64,000 nucleotides of DNA from Gavia stellata (taxonomy: Eukaryota; Chordata; Aves; Gaviiformes; Gaviidae). Made by a program: the position numbers and the translations under genes. The notes under the pieces are model-generated. The model saw nothing but the letters and a program-made list of their open reading frames with translations. It was not told the DNA's origin and did not search any database. Within the stretch, counting starts at the first letter, position 1. Each line of letters begins with the position of its first letter. Positions 23,701 to 35,900 of the stretch are shown here, in pieces. Where the stretch lies: assembly GCF_030936135.1 (NCBI RefSeq), contig NC_082613.1:7750001-7814000 (forward strand). Direction: 5' to 3'.

Positions 23701-26700
23701 ACTACTAATGAGAGGGTACCAGTTCAAATGGGTCACCTAAAAAAAGAAGCTCAAGCCTCTGTGCTACATGTGTATTGGCAGCCTTGCACGTCCAAGGCAA
23801 CACTTATATGTGCAATGCTAGTACTGACCATCTGACTGTCCCATTTACGAAATGCTTACATCTGTAGGGGAAAAATGCTGTATGGACATCAGAGTTATCC
23901 TGGAAATAGAGTTGTCAGGTTGGTTGGTTAACTTTCCTCTCCCTTTGGGACACCTGTTGTGCAATGCTGCTGTTAGTTGGGTGGGACTCTTGGAGTTGTG
24001 TGGGATTATGCAAATACGCTGGATTTGGAGATTAGTCATTCCTGCAAGCACACCTGCTGTGCATCTTGCTGCAACTTGGACTCCAGTGATATATATCTGC
24101 CTAATTTTAGCCATCTAAAAGACAGGCATCTAGCCTAGCCTAGTTTTTTAGCTCCATCTGTTGCCAGGGGAGAGAGAGGCACTGCCAAAGGGTGGCATAT
24201 CCCATTCTAAAACAGGTGCCTAAAATAGATAGGAGGAATCACCCACTAGAGAAGCCTCCTATTCTCCACTGACTGTCCCTAATTTTTATCTGGATACAGT
24301 CTAAGTAGGTTGAGACCCATCCTTTCTGTCCAGGATGGAAAATCTGCCAGAATCGTGACTTCCAGAAAAATACCTCCTACTTTACAGTCTAATTTTGTTC
24401 ACAGATTGCAAGTAGATAGATTAAAGAAAGATTTCAAAAACTCTTTCTCCACCACAGATGATGGCTACTTTTGGAATGATGATGGTGACCCCTGTGGAAC
24501 TTCACAAGGGTCTGAACACGAAAGTCTGGCAAGCTCATACTAAAGCATGGGATGATATATTTAAAACAGGTTATTTTTTTTAACATGATTTCTCTCCTTT
24601 CCCTTCTGCTCTGTTTCCTACTTGGTGGAATTAACTTTCTTCATACTTGCTACTGCCCTACGCTGCTGTTAATTGGTACCTTCAGCACAGATTGAGACAC
24701 CTTTACTGCAGCTAACCACAAACCTATTCCAAGAATAGGAGCACTGTTTTCTTATGACTAACACTTAGCTCTGGTTGTGTGGCAATACCCAATCCCCAAG
24801 GAAGCCCCAGAAATTTGGGAGCCAGCAACGTTGTGAGTCCACTTTAATCTGTCATAAAAGTAAACAGTCAGAAAGTGTATAATCTCTTTAAAGGCAAGGT
24901 ATACAAGTGAGAAAAGGGACCTCCCTCAAAGGGACCTCAAAGGGAGTTGTCTTCTTGAGAAACAAGAATTTTACATGCAACAAAAGCACGTTTGCTAAAA
25001 AAAGAAATGATAGGTTTTCTGAACCACCTGGAATATAGTCATAAGTCTTAAAAACAGGAGCAATTTAAATCATAAAGTACAGTTTGGCTTTTTGACAACA
25101 TTTTCTGTCTATTTAAGATGAATTGGCCTTCAAGGTTACAAAAATTACTCTAACTCCAGATATGAAGTTATGTTTATATTTTTCAATATTTTGCTAAACA
25201 GTGACAGTTATAGCTAAAGATTAAGAAAGGTTTTGGCACTTGGATGGTTGTAATGCTGAGTGATGTATTTCTCTTAGGTATTTGAGTACTTAATGCTTCA
25301 AGAGTTTTGGTCATGCCAGCCACACATGCACTGATTTTATTGCTTCTTAGTTTATGGGGTTTAAGAAAGACACTTTAAACTAGTTTTGTTCAGAAAAAAC
25401 AGTTTGACACCTTCATTTGACATGAATAGCTCCTTACTAGGAACTGGTCTTAACAACTGGGATATTCATGAGAAAGGGTGGGCAAAATCTAGTCCTCTAT
25501 ATTTGAAAAAAAAAAAAAGCATGTAGAACTTTGGCATCTATTTTTGCGTTCTCATAGTAAATCAAAGGCTTAAATTTCCCCTCGGGGAGTCTGAGTGCTA
25601 AATCTCTTTGATTTTTTAACACCTTGATCCCCTTTGAAAATCCAACCTAATAAATTTTACACACTTGTATTTCTGCTTGCTAAGTATTTCACTCAACACA
25701 TCATTGATTTCCTTTCCTAATGTAAGAAAGCAGAATTACTAATAGTTTGCAGGAGCTCTTTCTGTTCAGAAGTGATTTTTGTGACTGAGTTCTTTGTTTA
25801 AAAAGTAAAAATACCATTATTTATTCAGTATAATGCTCATCGCTTGAAAAAAAAGCACAGCTTGGGATCCTCTTTCAAAATCCTGCATCTAAGCTGTGTA
25901 CTTACTTTTATTTTTAAAGTATTTTTAGTGATTTTCCATTAATTACCTCCTGCTCCTCCCTCCTCAGCCAAGCACTCAATTGACTGTCGACTGGAAAAGC
26001 ACTCTGCAAACCCTCAGGAGGATTTCCTGTGTGACATCTATGCTACAGGACAACTTTCCAAGAAGGAGCTGTATGCTGCCATTGCAGAGCTCCAGATTGC
26101 CGGAGTTGAAACGGTAAACCTGACTTTCCAAGAACTTGTTAAAATTAGCATCATTCCAACTCCCTACTTTCTTCCATAACATCTGGGAGTGAGCTAATCC
26201 TGCAGTTGTTTCAGCGGCCTAAATGCAAGTGAATTTGTACCTGAAATCACTAGATCCTTTGTTCTGTTCGTTACTCCTAGAGAACAACTGAGGTGGCTTA
26301 TAATCCCTTAGGCTTACAAAATACCATAAGGGAGTGACCAGCTGTAAATGTTGCTTTGAACTTTTGGCAGCTTCTTGTTTCTGTCACCCCAAATGGAGGT
26401 CTTACGTTTCTTTTTGGTTTGTTTCAGACGGCCAATAGTTTACTGTGGGTCTTGTATAACATTTCACGCAATCCACATGTTCAGCAGAAGCTTTTCCAGG
26501 AAATACAAAGTGTTTTGGCTGCTAATGAGAGTCCAAATGCTGAGAACTTGAAGAATATGCCTTACCTAAAAGCATGTCTGAAGGAATCCATGAGGTAAAA
26601 TTCTGAAATAATTTGCAAAAAGCAAAATGATCAAAAAGTTTTTTACTAGCTAGTGTGTACTAGGGAGAAAGAATTTTCTAGTATATATAATTTTGTTCAC

Positions 26701-27699
26701 CTTGTTGTTTAGGGTAAATTATGATAGACACATGAAGAAAAAATGCTGGAAATTTAACCCATTTTGTTTCTTTCTCTGCAGACTAACACCCTCGGTGCCG
26801 TTTACCACTCGCACCATCGACACAGAAATGGTTCTGGGAGATTATGTACTGCCCAAAGGGGTAAGTCAATCAATTTATCTTACTAGAACATTTTGTCGTT
26901 GATTAACTGTCCTGTAAACCTCTGAAGCTGGTCATATTTCAGTCTCAAAATGACTTTGCCAAAGGATGAGTCCCAGGATAAGGAGTGAGGAATTCACACC
27001 AAGAATTCCCAAAAACCTAAAACTGTACCTGCCTGCACTGCTGTTGGATTTAGACAAAAATATTTTAGTGTGCTATTTCAAAAAATTTTTTTAAACTTTC
27101 CAATGATTTTCTGATGAAACTATGACCCTTTCTCTGTTCGAATTAATCTTCAGAGAATTACATGACATCTTCTGAGGGAACTGCCTTGCCTTTACTGTTG
27201 CTATTTTCTTCCATTAACAAGTTGATTCACTTGGTAGCTCTAAGCCAATTTGTAATGACACTCTCTCTATTCCTTTGTTTATAGACCGTGCTAATGATAA
27301 ATAGCCATGCCCTGGGTTGCAATGAAGAGTACTTTAATGGCTGGACTCAGTTTAAACCAGAGCGCTGGTTTCAGAAGGACTTAATAAATCCTTTTTCTCA
27401 TGTTCCATTTGGCATTGGGAAGAGGATGTGCATCGGGCGCCGCGTAGCAGAGCTACAGCTTCACTTGGCCCTTGGCTGGGTAAATACTCCAACATGGTAT
27501 TCTGTACACAATGTTGGGTTGTTCAACATTTAACCTTATCAGAAGATCTAGAAGCCAAAGCAGGCTAACTGAAGTGTTTGTGTTTCAGCTCATTCGCAAA
27601 TACCAAATTGTAGCAACTGACAACAAGCCAGTAGAAACACTCCATTCAGGAACACTGATTCCCAGCCGGGAGCTTCCCATTGCATTTTGCAGACGATAA
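20500..27699 (+). CDS. CYP24A1: 1,25-dihydroxyvitamin D3 24-hydroxylase, mitochondrial (CYP24A1)
   Basis: Joined CDS: 20500-20757, 20853-21043, 21477-21570, 22263-22359, 23565-23656, 24458-24569, 25968-26113, 26428-26594, 26782-26860, 27285-27479, 27589-27699; 513 residues against 514 in human. This inner-mitochondrial-membrane P450 takes electrons from ferredoxin and oxidises the side chain of 25-hydroxy- and 1,25-dihydroxyvitamin D, inactivating the hormone. Visible motifs: an arginine-rich N-terminus without acidic residues (presequence), I-helix AGVETT (residues 326-331), K-helix ESMR (383-386), PERW, and haem loop [12 protein letters not shown] with the ligand Cys461. With start 20500, exon 1 encodes 86 residues as in human and numbering stays aligned until a one-residue deletion after PERW. 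An alternative start at 20557 (494 aa) remains possible. Induction by VDR is suggested by the promoter VDRE cluster. Confidence 0.97.
20853..21043 (+). CDS. CYP24A1: CYP24A1 exon 2
   Basis: Encodes [16 protein letters not shown] to DEGYGLLIL, including the A-helix/beta-1 region. Acceptor CCCCCAG, donor GTAAGT. The intron before it is only 95 bp; intron 2 (21044-21476, 433 bp) is the GC-rich end of the CpG island. Confidence 0.95.
21477..21570 (+). CDS. CYP24A1: CYP24A1 exon 3
   Basis: Encodes [19 protein letters not shown] to the MINE segment (C-helix WQRVR). Acceptor ATCTAG, donor GTACTG. Intron 3 (21571-22262, 692 bp) holds nothing else recognised. Confidence 0.95.
22263..22359 (+). CDS. 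CYP24A1: CYP24A1 exon 4
   Basis: Encodes [14 protein letters not shown] to NKWSFE, ending in phase 1 before GTAAGT. The next intron (22360-23564, 1205 bp) contains the CR1-like fragment. Confidence 0.95.
22810..23245 (+). mobile_element. Degraded CR1-like LINE fragment(s) in CYP24A1 intron 4
   Basis: Two stretches resemble the 3' part of CR1 retrotransposons, the main LINE family of birds and reptiles. Near 22822 are AGCACTGGAATAAGTTACC and CCTCCATCTTTAGAAACC. Near 23189 is GATGCTGGACTAGATGGCC, followed by CTCCTCAGGTCC. They are in the same orientation as the gene and farther apart than in an intact element, so one copy was split or two copies lie close together. The element is old and non-coding; boundaries are approximate. 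Confidence 0.5.
23565..23656 (+). CDS. CYP24A1: CYP24A1 exon 5
   Basis: Encodes [16 protein letters not shown] to FIKAVKT. Acceptor CAACAG, donor GTATGG, phase 0 at its end. Intron 5 (23657-24457, 801 bp) contains a perfect DR3 motif. Confidence 0.95.
23721..23735 (+). promoter_or_regulatory. CYP24A1: Perfect DR3 (candidate VDRE) in CYP24A1 intron 5
   Basis: AGTTCA, spacer AAT, GGGTCA: both half-sites fit RGKTSA at all positions with the 3-nt spacing preferred by VDR-RXR. It lies 64 bp into intron 5. About 0.5 such perfect matches are expected by chance in 64 kb counting both strands, so position rather than sequence alone makes it worth noting. Confidence 0.4.
24458..24569 (+). CDS. CYP24A1: CYP24A1 exon 6
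   Basis: Encodes [20 protein letters not shown] to WDDIFKT. The Met-rich start corresponds to [15 protein letters not shown] in human. Acceptor CCACAG, donor GTTATT (weak after the GT), end phase 1. Intron 6 (24570-25967) is the largest at 1398 bp, and I saw nothing else in it. Confidence 0.95.
25968..26113 (+). CDS. CYP24A1: CYP24A1 exon 7
   Basis: Encodes [13 protein letters not shown] to ELQIAGVET, reaching the I-helix. Glu322 and Ala326 (human numbering) are kept; residue 327 is Gly where human has Ala. Acceptor CCTCAG, donor GTAAAC. Confidence 0.95.
26428..26594 (+). CDS. CYP24A1: CYP24A1 exon 8
   Basis: Starts with the second Thr of the I-helix ETT motif ([16 protein letters not shown]) and ends inside the Arg codon of the K-helix ESMR. 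Acceptor TTTCAG, donor GTAAAA. Confidence 0.95.
26782..26860 (+). CDS. CYP24A1: CYP24A1 exon 9
   Basis: Encodes [15 protein letters not shown] to YVLPKG, containing Arg396 and Leu409 in human numbering. Acceptor CTGCAG, donor GTAAGT. Confidence 0.95.
27285..27479 (+). CDS. CYP24A1: CYP24A1 exon 10 (haem-binding loop)
   Basis: Sixty-five codons with the PERW motif and the haem loop [12 protein letters not shown]; the Cys is the axial haem ligand. One residue shorter than human between PERW and INPF. Acceptor TTATAG, donor GTAAAT. Confidence 0.96.
27589..27699 (+). CDS. CYP24A1: CYP24A1 exon 11 (last coding exon)
   Basis: Encodes [15 protein letters not shown] to ELPIAFCRR and the TAA stop at 27697-27699. 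The single base after the stop is followed by a strong donor GTATGT, so the exon probably ends at 27700. Confidence 0.95.
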   Translation, partial: LIRKYQIVATDNKPVETLHSGTLIPSRELPIAFCRR

Positions 27700-28567
27700 G
27701 GTATGTGCGTAGGGGCCTCCTGAGTACATGAGACTTTTCTTTGAACCTCATTTAGAATCTTCATAGAACTGTGAGTGTAAGAGAAGAGATGTTTTTCTAA
27801 GCTTTATTCTCACAATGTGAAATTTATTAAAAGCCATCACATTTCATTACTTGTTTAACAGAAAATATTTTATGTACTAAGAAGACAAATTTTCTATGGC
27901 TTATGGCTCTGAAGTTAGCTGTCTAGTTTTAAACTCCAAGAGAACATGTCTTCTGTGCATGACGCAGATCAGAAACGGGCAAATTGAAATGTATATACTG
28001 TTGGGGAAAATAATAGCCATTATTTTGCTATAATATAACTTCTCCACTGCATTTCTAGAAGACATTTCCTGAAAAATAGCATTTGATTTTGAGCATCAAT
28101 GTACAGATTAAAAAGAAAATGCCTTAGTGAAGGAACAGTACACCAGGGCACTACGGAGCTTAGATTAGAAAACTTGATTTTAGTCAGAAGGAAAAAGAAA
28201 AGAAACATCTGGTTGTAAATAGTCATGCAATGTTGCAACTTATTATACATTTTTCATTCAAAAAAATGGTAAGATTTTCTCTGCTCACAAGCTTATGCAA
28301 ATAAGCTAACAAAAAAGCTTATTTGTATAAAAATCTAAATTGGAAAACTAGGTCTTTGATCCAGAAGTAAGTCCTCAAATTAGAAATCAAGTGACATTTA
28401 AATACGAGGGAGGTATTTTTTTGCTGGGCAACACCACAGGAAAAAATCACCCAATATAATTTGAGTAAGGATATTAATTCCATTAACTTCTGTAACTGAA
28501 GTTTGCTCAGTGCTATTTGCTTTTGAATAATCAATCACTATATAGATTCTTTTTCTCTTTAATACAG

Positions 28568-29940
28568 CTTGCAGAAAATAAATGACAACCCTGCTGCTGC
28601 CTTCTCTAAAAAATACACATCAACCAGGAAAGTCAAAGCCTATGGTAACCAGTGGAGAAACTGTAACACGTGTCGCTTGAACAATTGCTGAGCCAGAAAT
28701 AGTACCAAGAAAAGCTCCCATACTGTTTTATTGGAAAAATATGGTTAGTTACTTCAGCTGTACTTAGTGATGTTAAAAGGAAAGAAAAATACCATGTGCA
28801 TTCATATACCTATGCAAATATACTTATTTAGTGCAGCTGAGGGACTGTACAGGATAGAGCTTGATAATGAGCTGTGGAGTGTTATGTATAGTTCTTGTTA
28901 GTGCACAGTGAAATTATTACAGCCTCAAGCTGTTCAACAGGCTAGCTTGGAAAGAGCTGGTTTCCAGTTTGTGGGTGCCATATAGGACCTGGGGGAACAA
29001 CAGGCTCGACTGAACGGGTCCTGTTAGCTCAGAGTTAAAGAGCTTTGAGAAGTCAGCTTAAGGGAAAAGAAACTCACTTAGTCCTTATCAAATTACCAAT
29101 GCCATGAACTGAACTGAGAAGTAAGAAGGCAGTCTGTAATAAGGCTAACAACAGGGCTTAAAAATTAGGATAACTAAAGAAGTGTACTTTCCCTAATGTT
29201 ATTCACTTCCTTAATAAAAGGGAAGTGAGGACAAAGGTATATAACAGGATTTATTCCTCATGCCTGCACAGGACTTTGATTTGGACAGTTGCAATACTGT
29301 GCCTGCCACATACTCTGCTCATACCCATAGAGTTTCATGCCTCCAACTCCCATACAAGCCATTTTATCACACCTTGATTGTAAAATCTTAGTGGTCTTTT
29401 ATTGCATGAAAGGCCTTATCCATAAATGGAATCACTGGAATCCTATGGATTCTGCCACTATTAAATGATGATTATCCTAACAGGATAGTTACTTCATCAG
29501 ATGAATAATATAAAATGTATGTTTCAAAGAACCACAGGAAATAAGGATCCTAAACTTTTCGAAGTAGTCTATTTCTTGTGGAGATTTCAATACCTGTACC
29601 TAAAAGTTAAAGTTGTCACTGCCCTGCATATAATACTGTATGTTAGCTATTATGGTCACTAGTGTATTTTTCCCATGATGCAGTTTCAAGTACAGGTTTA
29701 TACGTATAACCATGAGTGGTTATTTTTATCTTTTTTACATTCTGAAATTATACAAGTTCTTAGCATTTGTTGGTCTGTCTCCTGCGGTTTTTTTGTTCGT
29801 TTTCCTCTGCTGTTTACTCAGACATGTAAATGTAGCCATATTACAATGTGTAAAGCAATTTGTGCATTATCTGAATTTTTCTAGTCAATTTGGAAATAGT
29901 CAATTTTGTAATAAAATAAAGATTTATATTTTTTCCCTAT
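28568..29940 (+). other. CYP24A1: CYP24A1 exon 12, non-coding 3' UTR
   Basis: The acceptor at 28565-28567 (CAG) follows a long pyrimidine tract. With the donor at 27701 it defines an 867-bp intron lying entirely after the stop codon. The exon would run to overlapping polyadenylation signals near 29910. It has no long open frame and a few ATTTA pentamers, which fit an unstable inducible mRNA. Two earlier AATAAA sequences (about 28578 and 29213) could give shorter forms. Confidence 0.65.
29910..29920 (+). terminator. CYP24A1: Overlapping polyadenylation signals of CYP24A1
   Basis: AATAAAATAAA contains two overlapping AATAAA hexamers, followed within 20-30 bp by a T-rich stretch. This is the most credible 3' end for the CYP24A1 transcript, with cleavage at about 29935-29945. 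Confidence 0.65.
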
Positions 29941-29945
29941 AAATA

Positions 29946-32900
29946 GTCTTCCGTAGTTTATTGTAAAGTCTTTGTAGCATTACAAAAATCTTGTCTTTCG
30001 TGGTAACGTCTTGCAAAAAAGTTGCTGTGATACTGTCATCCCTCTGCTTAATATCCTCACTGGGCTTGAACTTGAAACTTTACAAAATCTAGTTACTTTA
30101 ATTCAACACGGAAAAACTTCTACTTTACGATACCCCAAAGTTGCTTTATTGTGTGCTGTAATGACATTCTAGCTGGGAAACTGCTTGCAAAGCCCAGCTC
30201 CTGGCAGGAGGGTATAGTGGGCACTGCCTGGTGCAGGACCAGCCAGGGAGGTGGATCCCAGGTTAGCAAGTAGAGGGGAGTTAAGCCCTGCAGTACAGAG
30301 CTTTGATGCCAAACTCCTTTTGTGTCATTAATCTTCTTGCCATTCCTTCAGTGCAGGCTAGCCCTGGTATTCAGGAATGTGTTAAATCCATGCCCACAGT
30401 CCCTTTCCCTCTGTATAATCCTGTCAGACCTCAGTGAACGCTTATGTTAGGAGGCTTTCTGCATCCATAGCGCAGTCTGAACACTATCCCCGGCATGCAC
30501 AGTACCGAGGTCTCCAGGGATGGGATTGTTACATTTCTCTGCCACTATGACAAGATACAATCAATACAAAGTTTTGAGGAAGGATGAAAATAGTTCGAAC
30601 CTTTGTGGGATCAAAAGAAATGATCTATATAAAAAAAAAGCCATCTACCCAGCACTGTGACTGACAGCCTGATGGTTATGCAAAGAGCAAATTTGACAGT
30701 TATCAAAACCGTGCTGTCTTTGCCAAGTCAAGGCTGCCTCCGGCTGAGTGAATGACGGTGTAAGAAAAATTGTACAGCACTATGTGAGAATGTCGCTTTT
30801 CTGGAAATCACATTGCAATGTGCACTTTAGAGTGACTGTAATTTGTGCTGCTGAAACTAATCTGACAGCTGGGAGCACTGGGTCCCAGAGCCCGGGGAAG
30901 GTGGGCTGGGAGACCGTAGGTGCTCACCCGAACCCCAGGGAGCTTTGGCAGCTCGTGCTAAGGTGCAAGACTGTGTGGGGAGATCTACCCAAGCTGCTAC
31001 AACAATAACATACAGTAAGTCTCTTCTTCTAGTATTATAAACTAATACTACTCCATTGGAGCCATAGGAGTTGTGCCAGTGTGAAACAAGTGTTTACAGA
31101 AAGTCAGGATTATTGTCCAGTTCCAGGCATATCACATTGCTCACAAAAGCTCCAATGATTTAAGTTTTAAAGACAACTAAAGAGAAGAGGTGTTATCTGG
31201 TTGAACTGACCTTGACAGCCTAGTTACCAGCTATTTCGAAATCCTTTATTGCTTCTGTGTAGTAAATCACAGGATCATGCTTACTGGACTGCTTATTATT
31301 TTCGCTGTTTAAATTTAGTGGACCCAAAGATCTATACAAGTGTTGCTCCGAGTAAGGTTTTGACCAACTCTATATGAGCTGAGGTACAAATGTGCACTGT
31401 CTTCTGGATTTCTAAAAGTACAATCACCACTGACCTGGAAAATTTTGTTCCGGAAGCTTTGTAGTTTTTCAGGTTCCTGAAGTTTTCAAAGAACTTCATT
31501 AATCTGCTACCTCAAAGTAAATGTCCAAAGCAATTTACCTAGGAAATAGGTAATTATCAAACTACACAGATAATGAATGACCAACACAGACTTTCACATT
31601 AAGAAACGCATACAGCTTTCTTTTTCTCGTATTTCAGAAGTATGAAAAACAGCGTGATGCTCCTGAGATTAATAAATGTCTATGGAACCTTTTGCCTATG
31701 GTCAACTGGATAAATTCAGTTCAGTTCTTTGCCTCTTTGAAATTATTTGCTCGTTCAAAATTACTTATTAAAAAGACAATGACAGCACTACTTCCCTGTT
31801 ACCGTTTCCTACAGCTACTCCTCAGAGGAAGACAGCTGGATTGTAAAATGAATGGAATTAATTTGCCTCCACATTAACTTTCTCGACAAGGCAGTGAACG
31901 AGGTTTACATATCCAAAAGGAAGTGAATTCTGTTCAGGCTTTAGGCATGTTGGTGGGAATGATATAGGCAAAGTTGGAGCCAACTAATCTGCGCTTTTTT
32001 TATGAATAAAGAACGCCAGTTTTCAGGACTGACAATCTGGCATTTTTCATACATGTTCTGTTCGTTATAAGCTGGCTATTGTATAGTATGCTCTGAGTCA
32101 GTCTCTGCATACACCTTTCAGTGCTGTGATTAGATGACAGATAATGTGTTCTGGTTTGGCTTCTAGTTGGTTTCCACACTGAGAAGGTTCTTTGTTCTCA
32201 TCGACTAGAGGTAGAACTCACGTCTGTGTCAGTCCTGACTTTAACTGATGGGGCAAAATAACCCAAGCTCTGAAAAATTAATTCTGCAAAATGTGCATAG
32301 CTAACATTCATTTCAGAACAAATTTTAGGAGAACAACTCAGCACGTGCTTAATTTTAAATACATGAAACGTCATCTTGACCTCAGTGGGACTGCATGTGT
32401 ATGTGTGGGGGTTTTAATGCATTATCACTTTTTATAAAAGGAGAAAGTTTAGCAATTTCCAGCATGTGATTTGTGGCACACATATCCAAAATTCACTTAG
32501 GGGTTGTAGCTTTAGAAGAAAAAGCTGCCTTTTTACTTCAGATAATTGAAACAAAGGGCCTGTTGAGGTTGAAACTACAAGCAGCCTCATTAATCTCTTA
32601 CCCTAGATGCATGTGTTGTTCTGATAACTTGTGGATTGATATAATGTAGTGTGGGTGGCTGCATTCAAATTTTTTTATGTGTCCTTCCAGGCATGGCTTG
32701 GGAAGAAGTATGAACATTACGTTACAAAACTGAGTATTATGCTTATTAACTTACATTTATTCTTTGGTATTTCTGAGTATCAGCTTTCAAGAGAGTAAAA
32801 AACACAGAGATGCTAAATTGTTCTGTCACAGAAACAGCACACGTCTTGGCCTTTCTGCCGGTACCGCCGACTCTCCGCTCTCTTGTACTGTAGCTCAGGG

Positions 32901-35900
32901 CTGCAGTCCCACCGCCTTAAATCCCTTTCACATCCCAAGGTACAAACCAGGAATACATTTGCTGACACTGAGAAATGTAAACTAACATGAAACTGGTATC
33001 AGCCGCTACAGAATCGGTATAATTCTTTGGGCAGGGAAGTGGAACTGGTACAGATGGAGACCACACTTGGGATTGGGTTCAACATTACAGTGTACTTTTT
33101 CTAAGACAGCCCAACTCTCCCTGTGAATATTACTCTTTGCTTCTTTCTTGTCTGTTTATCCAGAAGTGCATTAACACTTCATACAACACCTATCTGGACC
33201 ATATCTTCCTGTATGCTTCTTTGCTAGCAGAGAAAGGACTACATTGTCTTTCAACTCTCGTCCATAGATTTTGTCTCAGCTGTATGATCAGTAGCCTGCG
33301 GCTTTGGAATAACACAAAAAGTTACACTTAAGCTATAGTATTTGGACCTAGAAGGAGTTCTAGAAATCCTTACATTGTGGGTTTTGTATGGAGCTGAGCA
33401 CTTATGGAGCAATCCTCCTCCTGACAAGGAAAGCAACAATGAGACTTCTTTATGAGACAAAATATTTTTCTCCAAGGGACAATGTCAAAACAAGTGTGGA
33501 ATGGAATGCATTTTATAATCAGGGCAAATTATACTTTGCTTTCTTGGGCATGTTCCTCTCGACAAGTTTGAACTCTTTGCCTCTAATTGTTAAGCGTGTT
33601 GAATGAACTCCAGGCACCGCATGTCAGAGGAGAAGGGAAGGCAGCGGAGGCAGCAGCTGGCAGGGAGCACAACAAGGCAATAAAGGGGAACTCTGAGTAC
33701 GAGAGTTACCCCTTGGTCTTCCCAAATTGGTATGCACTTTTATGATACTTTACCCTCCGCTATCAACTTAGGTGCCCAGAAGCTTGATAGTAAATCAAGC
33801 AAATCACATCTGATTCATCCTGCTATTGAACTGTGTTCCACGTAAAAACAGAAGATAGGAGAGAAGCAGGGGAATGGTGCAGGTCTTGCTTACCTTGAAC
33901 TAAAGAGTACCCTTACCGTCAGATGAACTTCCAGCAGCACGGCGTTGGCTCAAGGTGAAGAAAGGAAACATGTTCTCTAAACTTAATGGAAATAATGGAA
34001 GGACGTCTTTGAAAAACTCATACCTCAGGCAGTATGGGTTGCACTTATCTAGGCTTTCAAGTTTCCACAAAAAAGCCCTCATTGTTATCTCAGTTACACC
34101 AATGGAAATCACAAATAGTTTTGCAGATGAGGTCAATGCCTGAATCAAGCTTAGTCCCACTTGGTACAGGGCAAAGGTACCCACATATCTGATCAGGGGT
34201 CAGCCAAGAGCCAGCTCAATCCATAAGCAAAGGCCATCCTCAGTCCTAAAACGGGGAACTGCTTGGGTGGTTTTGCAGGAACATTCAACCACGGGCTGCA
34301 GATACCCAACTGCACTTTGTCAACACACTCGTTATGTTGAGGGTGCAAGTTGATAGGATTAAACTGACTGCCCTACCACAAAGCACAGGAGAAGGCCTCA
34401 GCTAGGATCCAAATTCCAGTCATCTTGAATGGGACCTGCAGAGCATAAGTAGAATAAGGAAGACTTTGGGAGCAAGGTTCTGGGCAGGAAGACATGAAGA
34501 TAGTTTGGTTCACACACATCTTTTGCTCAGTTCAAGAGATGCCAAGTTTTGGTACTCCAGAATGATCCTGTCTTCCCTCTGGCTATGTTTGAAAGTCAGA
34601 GTAATAGAAAAGAAAAGCTTTAAATATACATCGCTCCTTGTGACACACACATTCAGTATCTCATTTCAATGCAAGTGAAAGGCTTCAAAGCACACTCCAC
34701 TAAAAAGGAGAGCAAAACAGGAGATATCTTCTATACAGTCACTGAACACACTGATATAAATTTCTCAAGTAATTGGACACCCTGGACATATTATTAAATT
34801 CTTATTGGAAGCCTCCACTGTGGCTTCTGCCTTTTAATAAGTGTACAAGAGGTTGGAATGCCACAGGAAGGTGTTCTTAATCATTAAAGACTAAACCCCA
34901 GAGCATCTTGGATTTTCTACCTAATGGAAGCATGTTGTGCAACTTGCAGAATTGTGAAATCTTTAAATAACTTCAAAGATGACAAAATTCACTGCTAGTT
35001 TTTAAAACAAAATAATTCACATATTTGAATTGCTAATGTTATCTGATCCACAGCAATTTACTTTACTATACCTTTACTATATTAAATAGCATACTAATTC
35101 TGGGTGCTAACAGTAATTTCTAGCTTTGAAAAAATGGAAGTTTTTCTGCTTTAAAATTAAATTGAAACCAATGCTCTGTTTAAATATTTTTACAGGATGA
35201 AACAGACATGTATTTTCTCATAAGAGTGTTTCACTGATGACACTTTTAAAAAATCACAGTGAATGAAACCTTTGTGTGTGTGTGTGTATAAAAAATTCAA
35301 AAGCCTATAATGAAGCATGGATAACATCTCTAAAAATACTTAGTGAAAACTCAGGGTATTTTCCAAGCAAGGCTACTGACCAAATAAAATTTTTTATGAA
35401 ATGGAGTTTCTGCTAAAAATTTCACTTTCACATTTTAATGCAAATTATTCATCAGTAAATGAGGAAGAGGTTACTTGTGAGGTGATAGGTAAAGGAATTT
35501 GGGGGTGTTTGTTTTTAGCAAGGGAGGTATACAACAGCGTCTGACATTTAGCTTGCAAGAACATAGGCAAATCACTGGAGGAATAGAAATTTGTTAGATA
35601 ACACAAAATAATGCTGGGTTGTCATCAAGGAAGCTATTAAAAAGTCACATTTTGGTACAGGTCAGAAGTATACCTCCCTGAAGAGAAGCCTTAGAATAAA
35701 CATTGGGGGTTTATGAAAAAGATAATTTCTTGCCATGAATTATTTATTTAGTGACAAGACGTTACCATTCTAAATAACAAGGCTGCAAGTACACTTTGCT
35801 ATTAACGGGAACCAGCTCAATTCAAAACAGTACTCCATACAAATGTTCAATAAACATGATTTATCCATTCCAAAGCTTGAATAAAAGAAAGAAATGTTAA

